Shown here piece by piece: positions 15,516 through 19,895 of a DNA stretch of 19,895 nt. Each line of letters starts with the position of its first letter. Position 1 is the stretch's first letter. This stretch comes from Clostridiales bacterium (GTDB lineage: Bacteria; Bacillota; Clostridia; Christensenellales; UMGS416). Under the pieces are notes generated by a model that was given only the letters and a program-made list of their open reading frames with translations, had not been told where the DNA came from and searched no databases. The translations under genes were made by a program, and so were the position numbers. The stretch spans positions 1 through 19,895 of the forward strand of contig JAAYXU010000215.1 of assembly GCA_012515725.1 (NCBI GenBank). Reading direction: 5' to 3'.

Positions 15516-17171
15516 CTACTGCTCGTAATGGTCGGGCAGATCGTTCTCAAAAAGTACCACGTCTCCTGCGCGCGCTAGAGCGGCCAGCTCCCGGCTGGCC
15601 TCGGCCAGATTGCGCGTCCGCAGTATCGTGCCGCCAAACCCGCCCTGTCGGAGCCCGCGCTCCATCGCTTCGCCGTTGCGCGATACCAGAATCGCAATGT
15701 CGGCTACGGTGGCCATGTTCCGGCCGAACGTCTCGTTCTCGCGCTCCTCGGCCTCGCCCAGCTCCACAAGTCCCGGCGTTACGACGATTCTGCGGCCTTC
15801 GAACGCGGAGAGCGTCTCGAGCGCCGCCTTCGCGCCATCGGGACTCGCATTGAACGCGTCGTCGATGACGGTGACGCCGCCGCCTGTATTGAGTAGCTGC
15901 AGGCGGTGCTCGACAGGCTCGGCCAGCCGGATACCGGACGCGATTTCGTTCATCGTGAGGCCCAGCTTGCGGGCTACCGCGGCGCAGCCCAGTATGTTAC
16001 CGATATTGTGTCGGCCCAGCAGCCGCGTCGCGCACGCAGCCGCATTTCCCTCGCCGTCCACCAGCGTGAAGCGACTGCCCTCCGCGGTCACTCGAATATC
16101 GCGCGCCGTCATGTAGAGCGGCTCGCCGTGGCCGTCTATGCCAAAGAGAATCCGGTTACCCCGGGTCTTGCGGTATAGCTCCAGACAGACCGCGTTGTCC
16201 GATGGGAAAAAGGCCCAGCCGTCGGACGGCAGCGCGTCAATAAGTTCGTACTTCGTGCGGGCGACGTTTTCGAGCGAGCCGAACGTCTCCAGGTGCTGCG
16301 GCCCGACCGACGTGAGCAGGCCGTACTGCGGTGCGACCAGCTCGCACATCTCCGCGATGTCTCCCCGATGCCGCGCGCCCATCTCGGCGACGAAGACCTC
16401 TTCCCGGCCTGTCATCTGCTCGCGTATGACGCGGGCCACACCCAGCGGCGTATTGTAGCTTTGAGGAGTGACCTTCGCATCAAAGCGCTGCGCCAGTATT
16501 GCTCCCAGTATCATCTTCGCGCTCGTCTTGCCGTAGCTTCCGGTTATACCCACGCGGATCATCCGATCCCACGCCGCCAGCTTTTGTCTGGCGTCGTTGA
16601 AGTACCAGCGGTTGATAGCGTTTTCCGCCGGTCGCATCAGTATACCGGTCAGCACCACAAAAAGGGGCTGCGTCATGACCGTCGCCGCGTAGTATACGAT
16701 CAGCGGAAGCGCGGTCTGGGCGGACCGCCACATGGGCGGCAGAGCCCGCGTCAGCGCGCATACAGGTATGAGCAGCGCTGTCGCCCACTCCGCTGCCAGC
16801 GCGGCCTGTGCGGTCAGCAGACGGCGGACCCGCGCTGTGAATTTCAGCGGCTTTTTGTGGGGCGCGCGCAGGAAGCGTACTGCGCTCCATACGCCGCCGA
16901 CCGCCGCAGGAAGAATCGCCGCGGCCCACCCGGCCGCAACGGACGGCGTTTTCGGAATCGTCAGCGCAGCCGCCAGCAGTATGGCCGAGAGCGCGGCCGC
17001 ACGCACTACTCCGGCGACCAGCGTGCGTACCGTCCGGCGCGTGTCAGCTCGCAGCCAGCGCATGTACTGGGGAGGCTTGTATGCCTCCAACTGCCAGGCG
17101 TGGACGCAGGGCAGCGACAGTGGTATGGCCGCGGCGGCCAGCAGCCAAAGTCCGAAAAATGAGAGCGTCAT
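15516..17171 (-). CDS. Membrane-anchored MurF-like Mur ligase
   Basis: Mur ligase whose catalytic and C-terminal domains resemble MurF, which adds D-Ala-D-Ala to UDP-MurNAc-tripeptide. It has 551 residues against about 450 in soluble MurF. Residues 1-~180 hold about five hydrophobic segments (roughly 3-22, 51-72, 79-101, 120-142, 152-178) joined by basic loops, including QLEAYKPPQYMRWL. The normal N-terminal substrate domain is not evident. The ATP loop GITGSYGKTSAK is at 208-219, then SYNTPLGVARVIRE, EMGARHRGDIAEM and LGRHNIGNILGC. IDDAFNASPDGAKAAL matches the MurF DDsYNAnP signature, and VTPGLVELGE the MurF end motif. Its ATG overlaps the hydrolase stop (ATGA), after a GGGAGGAGAG ribosome binding site. 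Pairing with ddl supports D-Ala-D-Ala use; whether it is the sole MurF cannot be seen here. Confidence 0.85.
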   Translation of the reverse strand: MTLSFFGLWLLAAAAIPLSLPCVHAWQLEAYKPPQYMRWLRADTRRTVRTLVAGVVRAAALSAILLAAALTIPKTPSVAAGWAAAILPAAVGGVWSAVRFLRAPHKKPLKFTARVRRLLTAQAALAAEWATALLIPVCALTRALPPMWRSAQTALPLIVYYAATVMTQPLFVVLTGILMRPAENAINRWYFNDARQKLAAWDRMIRVGITGSYGKTSAKMILGAILAQRFDAKVTPQSYNTPLGVARVIREQMTGREEVFVAEMGARHRGDIAEMCELVAPQYGLLTSVGPQHLETFGSLENVARTKYELIDALPSDGWAFFPSDNAVCLELYRKTRGNRILFGIDGHGEPLYMTARDIRVTAEGSRFTLVDGEGNAAACATRLLGRHNIGNILGCAAVARKLGLTMNEIASGIRLAEPVEHRLQLLNTGGGVTVIDDAFNASPDGAKAALETLSAFEGRRIVVTPGLVELGEAEERENETFGRNMATVADIAILVSRNGEAMERGLRQGGFGGTILRTRNLAEASRELAALARAGDVVLFENDLPDHYEQ

Positions 17172-17959
17172 CTCTCTCCTCCCAGAAATACGTCGGTTAC
17201 CCGCACGAAGCGCCCGAACTCATCAATATACGCGAAGTGCCCGGCCCCTTTAAATACCACAAGTCCCGCGTCGGGGATCTCCCGCTCCATGATTCTGCCG
17301 AACTCTAGCGGCGTTTCCCGGTCGTCCTCGCCCCATATAAGCAGCGTGGGTACGGTGATCTTGCGCAGGAACGGCCGAAGGTTCTGGTTGACGACGCGCA
17401 CGAACGTTGCCCGCATCGTTTCGTCCAGAGCGCGGTAGTCGGCCGAACCCGCGCGCGCCCGCAGCCTTTCCTCGATATCAAGACCCAGCGCGCGCAGCAG
17501 GCGGCGCAGACCGCTTGAGCGGGCCATGCGCCGCATCAGCTTATAGAAGTATACCTTCCAGTAGTATTTGATCCCGCGCCGCGGAATAAGCCCGGCGCTT
17601 CCTGTAAGTATGATGCGCGAAAACCTTCGGGGATACCGCGCCGCCGTTAATATCGCAACCCTTCCGCCAAACGAATGCGCGATGACCGGGACGCCCGTAA
17701 GCGCCTGCCGCTCCATGAACTCATCAAGCATCGCGGCGTACTCGTCGACGCTCCAGGGCACGGGCGGTTTACCGCTTGCTCCAAAACCCGGAAAGTCGAG
17801 GCTGTAGACCGTGCGTGTCGTCGCGTAGTGCCGGGCAACCGGCAGAAAGCTGTCAGCCGACCCGCCCCAGCCGTGCAGGAGTATGAGTGGCGGGCCGTCG
17901 CCCTCGACGCGGCAGTGAACCGCGGCGCCTCCTATCGTTACATCGATGTCTCGCGTCAT
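17168..17959 (-). CDS. Alpha/beta hydrolase, unknown substrate
   Basis: Serine hydrolase of the alpha/beta fold, 263 residues, with no visible signal peptide. The oxyanion-hole loop LLHGWGGSADSF is at residues 28-38, and FPGFGASGKP follows. The nucleophile elbow AHSFGGR places Ser96. The acidic residue is probably in WGEDDRETPL and the catalytic His in GAGHFAYIDEF (about residue 245). The segment YYWKVYFYKLMRRMARSSG, near residues 134-152, is basic and aromatic and looks like a cap region that could touch a membrane. It overlaps both neighbours: MocR stop/hydrolase start as TGATG, with AAAGGAG inside the end of mocR, and hydrolase stop/murF start as ATGA. Tight coupling to murF and ddl suggests a cell-envelope role, but the substrate cannot be named. 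Confidence 0.85.
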   Translation of the reverse strand: MTRDIDVTIGGAAVHCRVEGDGPPLILLHGWGGSADSFLPVARHYATTRTVYSLDFPGFGASGKPPVPWSVDEYAAMLDEFMERQALTGVPVIAHSFGGRVAILTAARYPRRFSRIILTGSAGLIPRRGIKYYWKVYFYKLMRRMARSSGLRRLLRALGLDIEERLRARAGSADYRALDETMRATFVRVVNQNLRPFLRKITVPTLLIWGEDDRETPLEFGRIMEREIPDAGLVVFKGAGHFAYIDEFGRFVRVTDVFLGGER

Positions 17960-19434
17960 CAGGTCATCTCCTTTGGGCTATGCGTGGCGGTGCCGAACAG
18001 CCGGGACAGACGCGTAACTCCCGTTTCGATTTGCGCGGGTTCCAGCCTAGAGAAGCCCAGCCGGACATAATTGCGCCCGCCGCCTCCGGGAAAAAACGAG
18101 TCCCCCGGCGCGTAGGCCACGCCGTATTCGGGCGCTCTCTCGGCCAGCGCCCGCGCGTCTGTTCCAGTCGGAAACTTGAGCCAGAACGAAAAGCCGCCGC
18201 TGCCCGCCGTCCACTTGGCCAGGCCGGTCAAATGTCGGCGCAGCGCGTCGTCCATCGCGGCCATCCGTTCCCTGTAAATTTTCCGGCAGTACCGCAGATG
18301 GCGCTCCAGATATCCCCTCTCGCAGAAGGCCCACAGCCCCGCCTGGTGCAGAAGGCCAGTGTGGATGTCATCATTATACTTAAGGTGATACAGATAGTAT
18401 GCCAGCGCTTTGGGGGCCAGCAGCCATCCCACGCGCAACCCCGGGAAAAGCACCTTGGAAAAGCTGCCCGCGTATATGACGCACCCGCCCCCGTCCAGCG
18501 CTTTGAGCGAAGGGTAGGCCGTTCCGTCGTAGCGCAGCTCCTCGCTGAACCCGTCCTCCAGCACCGGCACAGCGTATCGCTGCGCCAGAGCCAGCACTTC
18601 CCGGCGGCGCCCCATAGTCATGTTGACGCCGGTCGGGTTGTGATAGGTTGGTATGAGATAAAGGAGCGCCGGACGCTCATCCCGGAGCACCCGCTCCAGA
18701 ACTTCAGGATCGACACCCTCCGCGTCCATCGGTACGCCCGCGCACCGGACGCCGCAGGCCGAGAACATGCCCAGCGCGCCGTTGTAGGTCGGCGACTCGC
18801 ACGCGACCGTGTCGCCCGGGCGGCACAGCGCGCGCACCGTGAGTTCCAGCCCCTGTCGGAACCCGTTGACGATCAGCAGTTCATTGCCTCCGCAGTCTAT
18901 GCCCTTGGCCTCCAGATAGCCTATGAGATAGCGCCGCAGCGGCTCGTAGCCGCGCACATAGCCGTAGTTGAGGAGCACGCCGCCCTCGTTAACCAGCACG
19001 TCGTTCATGCACCTTCGGAACGCGTCCACCGCGAATAGCTGGTGGTCGGGGGCAAGCGACGTGAACGATATGACGTCCCGGCCGCCCTGCCGCACAGCGC
19101 CGATCCCCGTTCGGTAGCGCACGTATTCCCGCACCGTCTCATTGATCCGCGCCTCCCAATCGATGGCCTCCTCGGCGCGCTGGCGCTCGGCTCTGATATC
19201 GCCGCGCACGTAGGTTCCCCGTCCGGGCCGCACGTCTGTAAGTCCGCCGTCGGCCAGGCATCCGTATGCCTCATCGACTGTGTTCCGGCTGAGGCCCAGC
19301 AGCCGGGCCATTTCCCGGGACGCCGGAAGCTTGCATCCGGGAGGAAGCGCACCCGTGAGTATCATGCCCCGGAGCGCGCTTTGGAGCTGCAGATACATCG
19401 GCTGCCGACTGTCGCGGTTGAGCTCGATATTCAC
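17959..19434 (-). CDS. MocR-family regulator (GntR HTH plus PLP aminotransferase domain)
   Basis: Transcription factor of the MocR/GabR/PdxR type: an N-terminal GntR winged helix fused to a fold-type I aminotransferase domain that senses PLP and an amino compound. I chose the GTG at 19434 (491 residues) because GGAGGTGA lies with proper spacing upstream; a GTG three codons earlier sits directly on that site. The wHTH is at ~8-76 (LPASREMARLLGLSRNTVDEAY, then GRGTYV). The sensor domain has YHNPTG (Asn266), LEDGFSEEL (Asp294) and the PLP Lys327 in SFSKVLFPGLRVGW, all kept. It heads an operon ending in ddl. Brevibacillus DdlR is a MocR protein controlling ddl, so D-Ala sensing is a good guess; GabR-, PdxR- or TauR-like roles are not excluded. 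Confidence 0.9.
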   Translation of the reverse strand: MNIELNRDSRQPMYLQLQSALRGMILTGALPPGCKLPASREMARLLGLSRNTVDEAYGCLADGGLTDVRPGRGTYVRGDIRAERQRAEEAIDWEARINETVREYVRYRTGIGAVRQGGRDVISFTSLAPDHQLFAVDAFRRCMNDVLVNEGGVLLNYGYVRGYEPLRRYLIGYLEAKGIDCGGNELLIVNGFRQGLELTVRALCRPGDTVACESPTYNGALGMFSACGVRCAGVPMDAEGVDPEVLERVLRDERPALLYLIPTYHNPTGVNMTMGRRREVLALAQRYAVPVLEDGFSEELRYDGTAYPSLKALDGGGCVIYAGSFSKVLFPGLRVGWLLAPKALAYYLYHLKYNDDIHTGLLHQAGLWAFCERGYLERHLRYCRKIYRERMAAMDDALRRHLTGLAKWTAGSGGFSFWLKFPTGTDARALAERAPEYGVAYAPGDSFFPGGGGRNYVRLGFSRLEPAQIETGVTRLSRLFGTATHSPKEMT

Positions 19435-19463
19435 GGATTTCACCTCCCCAGCCCTTTTGTCTT

Positions 19464-19493
19464 ATTGTACACATCACGGAAGAAAAATGAAAG
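19464..19493 (-). promoter_or_regulatory. Candidate promoter of the mocR-ddl operon
   Basis: On the minus strand TACAAT (19469-19464) is a good -10 hexamer, with a weak CTTTCA (19493-19488) 18 bases upstream. The start would be about 20-25 bases before the mocR GTG at 19434. The -10 lies in an imperfect palindrome centred on TGTACA, a possible operator. Such a weak -35 is typical of an activator-dependent or autoregulated promoter, but this is inference. Confidence 0.35.
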
Positions 19494-19527
19494 AGCCGCC
19501 GCGCTATTGTTTTACAGCGGAAGCGGC
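19480..19527 (-). terminator. Likely terminator of the DUF368 gene (minus strand)
   Basis: GCCGC (19495-19499) pairs with GCGGC (19523-19527), and after a small internal loop CGCT (19502-19505) pairs with AGCG (19516-19519), leaving a 10-base loop. Read on the minus strand the hairpin is followed by a T-rich tract (19494-19480). It lies about 60 bases after the DUF368 stop and just before the mocR promoter candidate, so it would separate the two transcription units. Confidence 0.45.
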
Positions 19528-19589
19528 ATAAAAATGCACTAGCCAGTGTCACACAGGGTCGCCCCTATCGAATATTAGCAGATTCACCG

Positions 19590-19895
19590 TTAAATTTTCG
19601 CTTTTATTCTCTTGCTGAATTCGTCCATGAGCCAACTGATGTAAAATCCGACTGCGAAGCACACGACACACAATATTATCTCCGTCGTCCCCTGGTAGGT
19701 TAGAGGTATGATGGCAATCGTCGAGGCGATTACAAAGCCTAATATCATGTGGGAGGCAACCGAATAATGCTTTTTGAACAAATTGTCAACGGTGCGCGCC
19801 AATGCAAGTACCGTAATCAGTATGCCTGCGCCAAGCGGTATGATGACTTCCGGTGCGAGGGCTTCTATTCCCGCCGTCATGGGCTGGTAAAGCCC
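19590..19895 (-). CDS. DUF368 (PopT-like) membrane protein, C-terminal part only
   Basis: The frame stays open to the right edge of the window, so only the last 101 residues are present; the Met at 19880 is probably internal. Three hydrophobic segments are visible: VIIPLGAGILITVLALART, then SHMILGFVIASTIAIIPL, then IILCVVCFAVGFYISWLM, followed by a basic tail. The pattern of an LG-A-G-I helix, a short basic link with HYSVASH, and GFVIAS-IIP resembles the end of DUF368 proteins. Members such as PopT of Staphylococcus aureus recycle undecaprenyl phosphate across the membrane. The call rests on pattern memory of the C-terminus only; another polytopic protein is possible. Base composition is more AT-rich than in the neighbouring operon. 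Confidence 0.6.
   Translation of the reverse strand, partial: GLYQPMTAGIEALAPEVIIPLGAGILITVLALARTVDNLFKKHYSVASHMILGFVIASTIAIIPLTYQGTTEIILCVVCFAVGFYISWLMDEFSKRIKAKI

Noticed and set aside
17887..19038. Plus-strand open frame of 383 codons opposite mocR
   Set aside because: The opposite strand encodes a full GntR-aminotransferase with all motifs. The plus-strand translation is Arg/Ala/Pro-rich with no recognisable fold and no ribosome binding site.
1..19895. Mobile element, prophage, CRISPR array or defence island
   Set aside because: No transposase, integrase, phage gene, spaced direct repeats or inverted terminal repeats were seen; all genes are housekeeping or envelope/peptide metabolism.

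Overview
The window looks like chromosome of a GC-rich (by eye about 60 %) member of the Bacillota, most likely class Clostridia. The gene order rpsB-tsf-pyrH-frr-uppS-cdsA-dxr-rseP-ispG-polC is the classic Firmicutes block. It ends in a Gram-positive-type PolC replicase, and ispG lies between rseP and polC, as in many Clostridia. I see no insertion sequence, prophage, CRISPR array, tRNA or rRNA, and no stretch over 300 bases without a gene.

Plus-strand block, 1-12223. It holds ribosomal protein S2 (5' end outside the window), EF-Ts, UMP kinase, ribosome recycling factor, a small unknown ORF, undecaprenyl diphosphate synthase, CDP-DG synthase, DXP reductoisomerase, site-2 protease, HMBPP synthase and PolC. 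Dxr and IspG make isoprenoid precursors, UppS turns these into the lipid carrier of peptidoglycan synthesis, and CdsA feeds phospholipid synthesis. The genes are mostly a few bases apart or overlap. Hairpins after rpsB and tsf, and a promoter-like sequence before frr, suggest that the block is split into differently expressed segments.

Plus-strand pair, 12245-14183. An M55 (DppA-type) zinc D-aminopeptidase is followed by an M29 (AmpS-type) metallo-aminopeptidase, probably co-transcribed from polC.

Convergent minus-strand operon, 19434-14287. In transcription order it holds a MocR-type (GntR-aminotransferase) regulator, an alpha/beta hydrolase, an unusual membrane-anchored MurF-like ligase, and D-alanine--D-alanine ligase. 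The first three are linked by 1-4 base start/stop overlaps. The layout suggests a PLP- or D-Ala-sensing circuit controlling D-Ala-D-Ala synthesis and its addition to the cell-wall precursor, comparable to DdlR/ddl of Brevibacillus brevis. It converges on the D-peptide-degrading pair, with two related GC-rich palindromes between them. At the right edge is the C-terminal part of a probable DUF368 (PopT-type) undecaprenyl-phosphate translocase.

The most interesting point is the MurF-like protein. About 200 N-terminal residues of predicted membrane segments stand where the usual soluble UDP-MurNAc-tripeptide-binding domain should be, and the protein sits in an operon with its own regulator and a hydrolase of unknown job.
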